Positions 1-8,547 of a stretch of DNA of 20,010 bases are shown here, one piece after another (position 1 is the stretch's first letter; every line of letters begins with the position of its first letter). The stretch lies in the NCBI GenBank assembly GCA_022013395.1, contig JAKLQL010000247.1, forward strand, positions 1 to 20,010, given 5' to 3'. A model generated the notes under the pieces. That model was not told where the DNA came from, ran no database searches, and saw nothing but the letters and a program-made list of their open reading frames with translations. The translations under genes were made by a program, and so were the position numbers. Source of the stretch: Acetobacterium sp. GTDB lineage: Bacteria; Bacillota; Clostridia; Eubacteriales; Eubacteriaceae.

Positions 1-1
1 C

Positions 2-3000
2 GCTACCCTGCTGATGCTAATATGGGGGGCAACGCCGGTCCATGCATCGGTTTATCAGGTGGGCATTAATGTCATTCCGCAGGAAAACATGCGTTATATC
101 TGTGAAGATGCAAACGACTTAAAAAATGGTTATTATGCCATCAGCACGGCGACCGAGCTGCAAACCTTTGCCGGAATTGTCAACAAGACGGTTGCACCTT
201 CCGTGGTTACGGTGATTCTGGATACCGGTGATGCGGTAGCAACTCCTCCAGTACCAGCCAGCTTGTCCACTAATGCCAAACTGACCGGTGATATTGATTT
301 GAGCAGTGTTTGTAGTGCGACTTCTGGGGACAGCTGGACGCCGATTGGTATCAATGTTGAACCATACAAAGGGGTTTTTGACGGCCAGGGTTATACGGTC
401 AAGAATCTTGATATCAGTGCATCAACTAACTACCAGGGGCTGTTTGGATCTGTAACTGCGGGGACTGTCAAAAATCTGACCGTTGCCGGTAGTATCACTG
501 CTGTAAATTCAATTGATATTGTTGGCGGCATCGCGGGTGTTATTTTCACCCCTGCAACCATTGAAAACTGCTGCAGTCAGGTGGCAATCAGCGGCAGCTT
601 AAGCAGCGCCGGTGGCATCGTAGGCTTGTCAAACGGTGGGACTATCAAGAATTGCCGCAATGAAGGATTGATTGATGGAACAAGTGGGGATACTGTTGGC
701 GGAATAGCAGGATGGCTTGGAAACAGTTCAGTCATTGATTGTGAAAATTGCGCACCGGTCACTGGCAGTAAAAATCTGGGGGGCGTTGCCGGATATTGCT
801 CCTCAATGAGTTCAATTACAAACACATTCAATACGGGTACTGTGACGGCGATAAACGAAGGCGTCGGGGGCATTTGTGCGAATTTAGAGTATGCTGCAAA
901 TATTGCCAATTGCTATAATACCGGGGCTTTGAATGAAGGCGGTAGCAGTGCAGAATCTTATGCCGGGGGGATTGTCGGTTCTGCCAGGAATGACGATATT
1001 TATTCAACCTCAACGGTTATCAAAAATTGTTACAACACCGGCAGTATTCAAGCGAATAAAGGCGGCTTCAGCACACCCGAAGTCAGTGCCGGGACAGTGG
1101 TTGGTAAAATTGATAGTCTAAGTTTTGGTACAGTGAATGTGTCTTCCTGCTACTGGCTGGGTTCTCTGACACTGACAAATCATGGAGTTTCAGTTAATAA
1201 AAATGCGGTTGGTGGAAGCTATAGTTCACCGCCAACATCTGTAACGGCTTGCGGTTTCTTTACGGCAGAGCAAGGACAGGCGGTCATCAATACAACAGGA
1301 TCAGGATTAGGATTAGGTACAACCGGCACGTATGCCCTGGCGGATGCTTTGAATATCGGGGCGACTGGCAATTCAACCTGGAAGGTAGACGCCGCTAAAA
1401 ACAGCGGCTACCCGGTCTTTGATTCCGGTGGTTATACGGTGGTGTCAGCACCACCAATAAACACTCAGCCAACGGACCAGTCTGCCTTTGACGGTGAAAA
1501 CTTTACCCTCAACCTGACGGCCACTGGGGTAACGGGCTATCAGTGGTATCAGTTGGAAATGAATAGTGCCACGCTTGGCGGGACGGCAATCAGCACAGCA
1601 GCAGTTGACAACGCCAGTATGGTTTCACAATCGGTGCCGGGGAGCTATTATTATTACTGCCTGGTCACGGCGACGAATGCCAGTGGTATCACCGCTACCA
1701 CCAGAAGCAATACCGTTACGGTGACGGTGACGGACAAACCAGAAGCCAGCTGGGTATTAACGACTGGCGGGACGACTGACAGCGGGACGCTGGCAGAGGC
1801 CATTGCCGCCTGCAATAATAATACCACCGGCGGTACCATCACCTTAAACAAAAACCTGACCTTGACTGACCCAATCACCATCAGCAAAGCCGTTACCCTG
1901 CTTTCCGATGGCAACAATAAAATTACCCGGGGGAGTGGTCTGGCAGGTAGTGACATGGTTACCGTTACGAATGAGGGGAACCTGACCCTTGGCACCATCG
2001 GTGGCACGGATGCCAACACCCTGACTCTGGATGGCGGTGCGGTCTGGACAGGCACTGTTGATCCGATCTTGGGGCGGGGAACTAATTATACGGAGATCTC
2101 AACCACGCGCTCGATTGTCAATAATCAGGGTACTTTTAATATGCACAGTGGCGTGATAATCCAGAATAATGCATATGGCGGCGTATATTCAGACCTCATA
2201 GTTGCGGTCTATAATCATCCAGCAGCGGTAGATAAAACGGCAACCTTCAATATGGATGGCGGATCCATTACTGGAAATTACGGTTGTGAGGCAGGGGCGA
2301 TATACAATTACGGTTTTCCCTCCGCTGTTGACAAAACTATCTTGAATATTTCAGGCGGTAGGATTGATGGTAATCAGAATACTCCTGATGTTTCTTCTGG
2401 TACCGGTGGAATTAAAAATTATGGTACCCTTATTTTATCTGATACGGCGGTGATCGCTGGCAATAAGGGGACTTATTCTGGTGGCGTGGATGCCGGATGG
2501 AAAATGACCATGACCGGTGGCACCATTACCGGCAATCAGGGCAATTATTGTGGCGGGATCGGTCAGTCTTACAGCATCGTGAGTCAGCTTTCCTTAGCTG
2601 GGGGAACTGTCACCGGAAATAATGCCACTGGCTCAAATACAGATGGTAACACTGCTGGAGGACTGCTCCCCAGCAAAGTCTCAGAAAGCACCTTTAATAT
2701 CAGCGGCAATCCGGTGGTCACTGGAAATACCGTCGGTGGAACCATCAGCCAGTCAGGCGGCGTTTATACAGCAACCGGCGGAACCCCTGTTAATATGGGA
2801 TTAATGTACACAACTGATTTTAAAACGCCAGTCGCTGTCAATGGGACATTAACCAACGGTGCTGACATTGGAGTTTCACTATTGACCTTTTCGGGGAGCG
2901 ACAATGTGGTACCCACCCCAGGGATTCCGGTGATTGTAGCTGTTCTGGGAGCACCAGTGATGGATGCATCATCCTATCTGGCTTATTTTTCATCCGACAA

Positions 3001-4633
3001 CAGTAGCTACAATATCGCCAAGGATGGGAACAATCTGGTCCTGAAGGTCAGAACCCCGGTTGATATCAGTGGCAGCATCACGGGCAGAGCCTATAACGGC
3101 CAGCCGATTGCGCTGGACGCAGCTCCGGTGATTAAAAAAGCCGGAACGTCGGATGCTGTTGCTATTGCCAATCTAACCTATCTCTATACCAGCACCGATG
3201 GTAAGGGCTACAGCAATGCGGTGGCGCCGAAAAATGCCGGTGCCTACCAGCTAGTGATTTCCGTGCCAATCGGTAATCTGGATTATACCGGTAGTTCGAC
3301 GGCGATTCCATTTTCCATCAGCCAGCAGCCGGTAACGGTCACGGCCCAAAGCGATACCATCAACGTCGGGGCCGAGGCACCGGTTTATCAGTTTAACGCT
3401 GACGGGCTGGTTTCGGGTGAGTTCCTGACCAATGTGGTATTTAACTGCACCTATTTAAAAAATGATAGTACCAAAGGGATTACCGGAACCTATCCGATTG
3501 TTCCCAGTGGCGGTACCATTAGTGATAATTACCTCCTTTCCTATACTCCCGGAACCCTGACGGTTAATGCAAACAGTTCTGGGGGCGGTGGTGGCGGTTA
3601 CACCCCACCGGCAACGCCGGTAATGCCGGGCATCACTGTCAATCCTGGTACCATTACCTTTGATCCCTCTGGTAATCTGGCCGTGGACATCACCGGGGCT
3701 CCGGCTGGTTCGGTCATCTATTACAGTCTGGACGGGATCACCTTTACCACCACGCCGCCGGCCATGGAAAATGCTGGGGAACACAAGGTTTATCTTAAAA
3801 TCACTTGTCCGGGTTATCAGGACTACACCACCCAAACCACGGTTTTGGTTGAGAAACACGAAGCACCGGTCATCCCCGAGCTTAGCCTTCCGGTTACCGG
3901 GGGCCAGCAGTCTGGCTCAACCGATCTGGGCACGCTGCTGCCGGCAAACCGGGGCGAAACCCATTTCCGGCTGGGGCCATTTAGTGATCCCAGGGGTATT
4001 TTAAGTGGACCACCCACCATTGATCAGTTGGGACACCTCACCTATGGGTTCCTCAACCCGCTATCAGCCAGTGGGGAACAGGTCACGGCGTCGGCGGAAA
4101 CGACAGCCTTGACAGCTACCATTACCGTGCTGGTGAGCATGGAAAACTACGCCGATACCACCATTAACGTGGTCATTGGTGACAGTCCGGCCGCAGCCAT
4201 CGGCGTCCAGTACCAGACCCATGTTCAGGACTACGGCTGGGAAAATGACTGGACCACCGATGGAAACCTATCGGGAACTTACGGTCAGTCCAAACGGCTG
4301 GAAGCTCTGAAAGTGGAGCTGACCGGCGATGTTCCGGCTGGCGCAACGATTGACACTGAAGTCCATGTGCAGAATCAGGGCAATCTGGGACCCTTTGCCA
4401 TGGGCACCGAAGCCGGAACGACTGGATTAGGCCTGCGGTTGGAAAACATCTGTCTGACCCTGAAAAATCTGCCCGGCTATACCCTTTTGTACAATGTTCA
4501 TGTGCAGAATCAGGGCTGGCTGCGAGACGAAAACGACAGCAGCAGCTGGTTTAAATCCGGTGAAACCGCTGGCACATCGGCCCTGAGCCTGCGGCTGGAA
4601 GGGATTCGGATTAAGCTGGTGAAGAGCGAATAA
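2..4633 (+). CDS. Large exported mosaic surface protein with GLUG, beta-helix and C-terminal ChW repeats (5' partial)
   Basis: Probable secreted or cell-surface adhesin/binding protein. The frame is open to the left edge, so the true start lies upstream. The visible N-terminus (LLMLIWGATPVHA) is the hydrophobic end of a signal peptide, with a likely cut after VHA. Numbering from the ATG at 14, about 1539 residues are visible. They hold GLUG-type repeats (about 120-375), an Ig-like segment with a GYQWYQ core (about 480-572), a right-handed beta-helix with repeated GG.ITGN turns (about 576-935), MBG-like beta domains (about 1015-1190), a glycine linker (GGGGGG), two further beta domains, and three ChW repeats (1396-1539). 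There is no terminal sortase motif, SLH domain or membrane anchor, so retention may depend on the ChW repeats. A terminator follows the stop. The domain classes are firm; the ligand and biological role are unknown. Confidence 0.88.
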   Translation, partial: ATLLMLIWGATPVHASVYQVGINVIPQENMRYICEDANDLKNGYYAISTATELQTFAGIVNKTVAPSVVTVILDTGDAVATPPVPASLSTNAKLTGDIDLSSVCSATSGDSWTPIGINVEPYKGVFDGQGYTVKNLDISASTNYQGLFGSVTAGTVKNLTVAGSITAVNSIDIVGGIAGVIFTPATIENCCSQVAISGSLSSAGGIVGLSNGGTIKNCRNEGLIDGTSGDTVGGIAGWLGNSSVIDCENCAPVTGSKNLGGVAGYCSSMSSITNTFNTGTVTAINEGVGGICANLEYAANIANCYNTGALNEGGSSAESYAGGIVGSARNDDIYSTSTVIKNCYNTGSIQANKGGFSTPEVSAGTVVGKIDSLSFGTVNVSSCYWLGSLTLTNHGVSVNKNAVGGSYSSPPTSVTACGFFTAEQGQAVINTTGSGLGLGTTGTYALADALNIGATGNSTWKVDAAKNSGYPVFDSGGYTVVSAPPINTQPTDQSAFDGENFTLNLTATGVTGYQWYQLEMNSATLGGTAISTAAVDNASMVSQSVPGSYYYYCLVTATNASGITATTRSNTVTVTVTDKPEASWVLTTGGTTDSGTLAEAIAACNNNTTGGTITLNKNLTLTDPITISKAVTLLSDGNNKITRGSGLAGSDMVTVTNEGNLTLGTIGGTDANTLTLDGGAVWTGTVDPILGRGTNYTEISTTRSIVNNQGTFNMHSGVIIQNNAYGGVYSDLIVAVYNHPAAVDKTATFNMDGGSITGNYGCEAGAIYNYGFPSAVDKTILNISGGRIDGNQNTPDVSSGTGGIKNYGTLILSDTAVIAGNKGTYSGGVDAGWKMTMTGGTITGNQGNYCGGIGQSYSIVSQLSLAGGTVTGNNATGSNTDGNTAGGLLPSKVSESTFNISGNPVVTGNTVGGTISQSGGVYTATGGTPVNMGLMYTTDFKTPVAVNGTLTNGADIGVSLLTFSGSDNVVPTPGIPVIVAVLGAPVMDASSYLAYFSSDNSSYNIAKDGNNLVLKVRTPVDISGSITGRAYNGQPIALDAAPVIKKAGTSDAVAIANLTYLYTSTDGKGYSNAVAPKNAGAYQLVISVPIGNLDYTGSSTAIPFSISQQPVTVTAQSDTINVGAEAPVYQFNADGLVSGEFLTNVVFNCTYLKNDSTKGITGTYPIVPSGGTISDNYLLSYTPGTLTVNANSSGGGGGGYTPPATPVMPGITVNPGTITFDPSGNLAVDITGAPAGSVIYYSLDGITFTTTPPAMENAGEHKVYLKITCPGYQDYTTQTTVLVEKHEAPVIPELSLPVTGGQQSGSTDLGTLLPANRGETHFRLGPFSDPRGILSGPPTIDQLGHLTYGFLNPLSASGEQVTASAETTALTATITVLVSMENYADTTINVVIGDSPAAAIGVQYQTHVQDYGWENDWTTDGNLSGTYGQSKRLEALKVELTGDVPAGATIDTEVHVQNQGNLGPFAMGTEAGTTGLGLRLENICLTLKNLPGYTLLYNVHVQNQGWLRDENDSSSWFKSGETAGTSALSLRLEGIRIKLVKSE
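371..1150 (+). repeat. GLUG-type repeat region in the first surface protein
   Basis: Successive units of roughly 25-45 residues follow the pattern VGGIAG...NC.N.G.I.G, for example GGIAGWLG followed by IDCENCAPVTG, and GGVAGYC followed by ITNTFNTGTV. This matches the GLUG motif of bacterial surface proteins, which forms a beta-solenoid-like stack. The repeats have diverged at the DNA level, so they are not a recent expansion. Confidence 0.75.
4199..4627 (+). repeat. Three ChW repeats, C-terminal in the first surface protein
   Basis: Three units share the pattern H-V-Q-x-x-G-W ... G...GT.G.SLRLE.I.I.L, beginning near THVQDYGW, VHVQNQGN and VHVQNQGW. This is the Clostridial hydrophobic-with-conserved-W repeat, known from secreted clostridial proteins and thought to mediate surface or protein-protein binding. 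The middle copy has Asn where the hallmark Trp is expected. The same module starts the next gene. Confidence 0.85.
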
Positions 4634-4717
4634 CAAAAAGGTTAGCAGTAAATCTGAAGCCAGCCAGCTTATAAAGTCGGCTTGTTGGCAGATCCGCCAG
4701 TAGATTACCGACAGACT

Positions 4718-4743
4718 AAGAGATCCTTTGGGGTCTCTTTTTT
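4718..4743 (+). terminator. Intrinsic terminator after the first surface protein gene
   Basis: The stem AGAGATCC / GGGTCTCT contains one G-T pair, encloses a TTTG loop and is followed by a run of T. It starts 85 bp after the stop codon at 4633 and so separates the two surface protein genes into different transcripts. Confidence 0.8.
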
Positions 4744-4812
4744 CAACCCCCCAGTCTCAAGCGGTGGGGTTTGTCTGTTGTCGGATGGCTTGTTTGTGTG
4801 CAGTCTTTATAG

Positions 4813-4860
4813 AAATACGCCTTTTTGTCCTTTAAAATACGCCTTTTGATAATGGACAAA
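4813..4860 (+). promoter_or_regulatory. Direct repeat plus inverted repeat upstream of the second surface protein gene
   Basis: AAATACGCCTTTT occurs exactly twice, at 4813-4825 and 4835-4847, 22 bp apart, or about two helical turns. A perfect 7-bp inverted repeat, TTTGTCC at 4824-4830 and GGACAAA at 4854-4860, is interleaved with it. The block ends 67 bp before the ATG at 4928. The arrangement resembles a regulator binding site. No confident -35/-10 pair was found nearby; TTGCAA at 4867 is only a weak -35 candidate. Confidence 0.4.
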
Positions 4861-4927
4861 GGTTAGTTGCAATGGTAAGATGAATTACCTGATTAAATAT
4901 TGATAAAGATCGAACGGAGAAACAATC

Positions 4928-7900
4928 ATGAAAAGTAAGCTTATTTGCTGGTGTGCCTTTATGACACTGTTTTTGCTATGTCTGCCGGCAACGGTATTGG
5001 CTGCAAATAACCCGGTGGGGGTGGCCTATCGCGGGCACATCCAGGATTTGGGGGATTATCCCACTGACGGCAGTTGGGTGGACAGTCCGGAAATCATCGG
5101 CACCGAGGGCCAGTCCAAACGGATTGAGGGGTTTGAAATCAAACTCGCCGGAACCATTCCCGATGGAATGGAGCTGCGCTATAACGTCCATGTTCAGAAC
5201 AAGGGCTGGCTTTATAACGAAACGGATTCCACCACCTGGCCCAAAGATGGGGCTTATGCCGGCACCCGGGGCGAAAGCCTGCGGATTGAAGCGATAGAAA
5301 TCGTGCTGACCGACGCCACCGGACAACCCTATCCCGGCTACAGCGCCTTGTATCGGGGTCATGTCCAGAATATTGGCAATCTGCCTGAAGACGAAAACCA
5401 ATGGATCAAAGACGGCGAGCAGCTGGGAACCGTGGGGAGTTCGTTACGGCTGGAAGCTTTGCTGGTGAAAGTCGTCAAAAACCAAACCGACTTAACTGCT
5501 TATCAGGCGTTGCTGACAGCCATCGGAAAGACCGTGGAAACCGACTATATCGCTTCGTCCTGGGAAACTTTACAAAAGTCCCTGGCCGACAATGCAGTAA
5601 CAGCCGACAATAGCCAGATTGAAGTAAATAAAGCCACAGCTGCTATCCAGCAAGCCTATGACGGACTGGCGAAAAAAGCGGCGCCAGTGGTTTATGACAA
5701 AGCCGGCACTTATGGGCCGGCAACCGGCACCCAGGTGATCAATGGCGACGTGATCGTTAAAGCGGATGGGATAACGCTCCGGAATCTTCACATCAATGGC
5801 GATCTGTATATCGGTACAGAACAAGTCGCTGAAAAGGCTGAAGAAATCTCAGCCGATACGATTAATGAAGACCAAATTACTACCGAAGAAACAGTAGGTT
5901 CCATGACAACTGGACTTGAAGATATTTATATCGCATATTTTACCAGAATGTCGGAGGGGACGGGTGTCAGTATTACCGGAAGTCCGTCGCAACCATTCAC
6001 ATTTTGCTCGTCAGGCGGCACACAGTTCACGGCAACCGTTCCAAGTGGGGGATTAGAAGCGAGTTCACCGATGCAAATATCTGCCTCTGCCGGTCTCGGT
6101 AGCGGGTCTTCCGCTGGATTTGGCGTTGGCGGCGCCATTGGTAGCCTTACTTTACTGACATCAGGCACGCAAGTCTCTTTAGCACCAGGCTCCCAAGTGC
6201 AACAGCTCACGGTTCAAACAGGGGCATCAAATTGTGGAGTCGTAAGCTCATCGACGGCTTTAATCCAAAACTTGGTTGTTCAAGGACCGGGAGCGACTTT
6301 CGCGGGTTCAGGAACGATCCAAAACGTGATTATTCAAGGACATGGAGCGACTTTCTCGGGGTCGGGAACGATCCAACATGCGGATATTCAGGCCGATGGC
6401 GCCAGCTTTGCAACCCGTCCGGGTGATTTTACCGTGGCACCAGGAGTTGCGACTCCGCGGTTCATAGCGCCCTCGCCAGCCCCGTCAGCCCCGCCACCAG
6501 GCACTCAATCACAGCCAGTCATCAGCCCGACCGGGGCAGTTGCCTTTCCGACTACGGTGACCATTTCCTCACCAGGGGCGGACTGCATCTGCTTCACCAC
6601 CGATGGGTCTGACCCATCGATGGCAGTCGGTGCTCAGGGCACACTATTTATATTCGACGAAACGGCGTCGATTCTCATTGATCATGCCCTGACCGTCAAG
6701 GCTATGGCGATCCAGGCGGGCTATAATAACAGTGCTATCACCACTGCGACTTTCACCCAGGCAGCATCTGCCGACCTGACGGGTATTGCCCTCAGCCCGG
6801 CAGTAGGTAACTTTACCTTTTCAGCAAACACCTACAACTACCCCAACGTCACCGTGGACAATGATGTGGAAGGCATCTTTGTTACAGCCCTGGGTAACGG
6901 CAGCAGTGTTATAACCGTGAATGATACGGTGGTCGCCAGCGGAGCGCAAATCGCTCAACCGATTGCGGTCAGTTATAACAGCGAAACAGCCATTACGATC
7001 GTCAATCGGGAACCGGGAAAATTGCCGAAAACCTATACACTCAGTATTACGGTGCCGGTTTCGACAGACAGCTTTGCCAGAACCGCGGCTTCTGATAACA
7101 CAGCGACTTTTAGCTGGCCGGCTCAAACCGGGGCGACATCGGTAAAAGTGCAACAGAAACCAACTGCTGGGACGAGTTGGAGCGATTCGACCGCCACAGC
7201 ATCACTGGATGGAAATTCCACCACGGCGACGATCACCGGACTCACATCCCTGACAGCCTACGATTTCAGACTGCTGGTGACCGGAGGGACAACCCCCGGG
7301 GTTTCCAATACGGTATCGGTGACAACCCCCCAATCGGTGACGGGTGTTTCAGTCAATCCGACAACAGCCACGGTTAACATAGGTGCCACTACCCAGTTAG
7401 CAGCCACGGTAGCACCGACCGATGCTACCGATAAAGAAGTTAGCTGGTCATCCGGAAATGAAGCAGTTGCCACGGTGGACAATACCGGAAAGGTCACAGC
7501 AAAAACAATAGGAACAGCTACGATTACGGTTACCACAACAGATGTTAGTAAAACTGCAGATTGTGCAGTGACGGTGACCTATAATCCAGTTACAAAACTG
7601 GAACTTGACGCAGTTAAGGTGCCGTTTAACGGCGAAACACCGGTGACAGCCATCACCGATGACCAGTATACCGGGACGGTGAGCTGGAAAGATGGGGACA
7701 GTACCCCTGTCGCCACCGATGAAAAATTTGACGGCACAAAAGCCTATACCGCCACCATCACCCTGGACGCCAAGCCGAGCTATGGGTTTACCGGCAGTCC
7801 GGCCTTTACGGTGACAGGAGCCGATACGGTCACGCAAACCATTGATAGTGACAAAAAATCAACAACGATTACGGCTGTGTATAATGCCAAGGATCAGTTT

Positions 7901-8527
7901 AGAATAACTAATGGGGTGCTCACCGCCTACTCTGGGCCCGGCGGCGTTGTGACCATTCCCGCCAGTGTCACTGCCATTGGCACGAGTGCGTTTGAAAATT
8001 GTAAAAACCTTACCGCTGTGACATTTACAACGCCTTCAACTCTGCAAACCATTGATGACCGTGCTTTTGAAGGCTGTGAAAACCTAAGCACCATCGAGAT
8101 TCCTAAGAATGTCGAAACCATTGGTGCAAGTGCGTTTTATTATTGTCCAAAACTTGCCACCGTGACGTTTGCTGCGGATTCACTATTGAAAACCATAGGC
8201 GATAGCGCTTTTAAAGGCTGTTTTATCCTAAGTACCATCGCGATTCCTAAGAATGTCACAATCATCGATAAGAATGCTTTTGATAGTTGTGGTACACTTA
8301 CCTCCGTAGAATTTGCTGCGGGTTCACAATTGACAACCATTGCCAATGCAGCTTTTTTCTCTTGCCACTTAACGACCATCACGAACATCCCGGCCGGTGT
8401 CACAATCTCTGCCGCTTTACAAACCATGGGAACCAACAATTCAGCAGGGTTTATAACTGCCTATAACAAGATCGGTGGCACCTACACCTATGATTCCAAC
8501 ACACACACCTGGACAAAACAACCATAA
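4928..8527 (+). CDS. Exported multidomain surface protein: N-terminal ChW repeats and BspA-type LRR tail
   Basis: Predicted secreted cell-surface protein of 1199 aa. The start is the ATG 7 nt after GGAGA, followed by a typical signal peptide (hydrophobic core residues 10-19, likely cut after VLA at 25). In order it shows three ChW repeats (about 30-187), a FIVAR-like helical segment (about 188-250), a beta-helix opening with VIVKADGITLRNLHINGDL as in S-layer-like proteins (about 255-505), a Pro-rich linker, a chitobiase C-terminal-like domain with CFTTDGSDPS (about 528-610), a cadherin-like beta-sandwich (about 615-707), a fibronectin III-like domain (about 712-797), a Big_2 domain with VSWSSGNEAVATVD (about 799-880), an unassigned beta domain, and BspA-type LRRs (about 987-1180). 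No sortase signal or SLH domain is visible. It probably shares a transcript with the amidohydrolase gene 20 bp downstream. The ligand is unknown. Confidence 0.9.
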   Translation: MKSKLICWCAFMTLFLLCLPATVLAANNPVGVAYRGHIQDLGDYPTDGSWVDSPEIIGTEGQSKRIEGFEIKLAGTIPDGMELRYNVHVQNKGWLYNETDSTTWPKDGAYAGTRGESLRIEAIEIVLTDATGQPYPGYSALYRGHVQNIGNLPEDENQWIKDGEQLGTVGSSLRLEALLVKVVKNQTDLTAYQALLTAIGKTVETDYIASSWETLQKSLADNAVTADNSQIEVNKATAAIQQAYDGLAKKAAPVVYDKAGTYGPATGTQVINGDVIVKADGITLRNLHINGDLYIGTEQVAEKAEEISADTINEDQITTEETVGSMTTGLEDIYIAYFTRMSEGTGVSITGSPSQPFTFCSSGGTQFTATVPSGGLEASSPMQISASAGLGSGSSAGFGVGGAIGSLTLLTSGTQVSLAPGSQVQQLTVQTGASNCGVVSSSTALIQNLVVQGPGATFAGSGTIQNVIIQGHGATFSGSGTIQHADIQADGASFATRPGDFTVAPGVATPRFIAPSPAPSAPPPGTQSQPVISPTGAVAFPTTVTISSPGADCICFTTDGSDPSMAVGAQGTLFIFDETASILIDHALTVKAMAIQAGYNNSAITTATFTQAASADLTGIALSPAVGNFTFSANTYNYPNVTVDNDVEGIFVTALGNGSSVITVNDTVVASGAQIAQPIAVSYNSETAITIVNREPGKLPKTYTLSITVPVSTDSFARTAASDNTATFSWPAQTGATSVKVQQKPTAGTSWSDSTATASLDGNSTTATITGLTSLTAYDFRLLVTGGTTPGVSNTVSVTTPQSVTGVSVNPTTATVNIGATTQLAATVAPTDATDKEVSWSSGNEAVATVDNTGKVTAKTIGTATITVTTTDVSKTADCAVTVTYNPVTKLELDAVKVPFNGETPVTAITDDQYTGTVSWKDGDSTPVATDEKFDGTKAYTATITLDAKPSYGFTGSPAFTVTGADTVTQTIDSDKKSTTITAVYNAKDQFRITNGVLTAYSGPGGVVTIPASVTAIGTSAFENCKNLTAVTFTTPSTLQTIDDRAFEGCENLSTIEIPKNVETIGASAFYYCPKLATVTFAADSLLKTIGDSAFKGCFILSTIAIPKNVTIIDKNAFDSCGTLTSVEFAAGSQLTTIANAAFFSCHLTTITNIPAGVTISAALQTMGTNNSAGFITAYNKIGGTYTYDSNTHTWTKQP
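5015..5476 (+). repeat. Three ChW repeats, N-terminal in the second surface protein
   Basis: Three copies begin at GHIQDLGD, VHVQNKGW and GHVQNIGN, and each ends in a GT.G.SLR-I/L-E type segment. Only the middle copy keeps the G-W pair; the flanking copies have Asp or Asn there. They lie directly after the signal peptide, so they would be at the mature N-terminus. Confidence 0.85.
6266..6427 (+). repeat. 54-bp tandem repeat inside the beta-helix of the second surface protein
   Basis: An 18-residue unit built on QG.GATF.GSGTIQN is repeated in register at 6266-6319 and 6320-6373. By hand count 46 of 54 bases match. A third, decayed copy follows at 6374-6427 (QADGASF). The period suits one turn of a beta-solenoid. 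The similarity at DNA level suggests a fairly recent duplication. Confidence 0.8.
7939..8400 (+). repeat. BspA-type leucine-rich repeats (LRR_5)
   Basis: About six to seven units of roughly 23 residues follow the alternating pattern IP..V..IG..AF..C..L..V.F, for example TIEIPKNVETIGASAFYYC and the next copy IAIPKNVTIIDKNAFDSC. IPKNV is encoded by identical DNA (attcctaagaatgtc) in two units. BspA-type LRRs occur in surface adhesins of anaerobes and host-associated bacteria. Confidence 0.85.
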
Positions 8528-8547
8528 CAAAAAAGGAGAAAACATTT

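Noticed and set aside
3886..3900. LPVTG, a sortase-type motif, in the first surface protein
   Set aside because: It lies about 250 residues before the C-terminus, with no following hydrophobic helix or basic tail, and ChW repeats follow it, so it cannot act as a normal sorting signal.
4738..4775. A second terminator formed by AACCCC/GGGGTT
   Set aside because: The stem is short with a long loop and no T-run; the adjacent stem at 4718-4743 is the better terminator.
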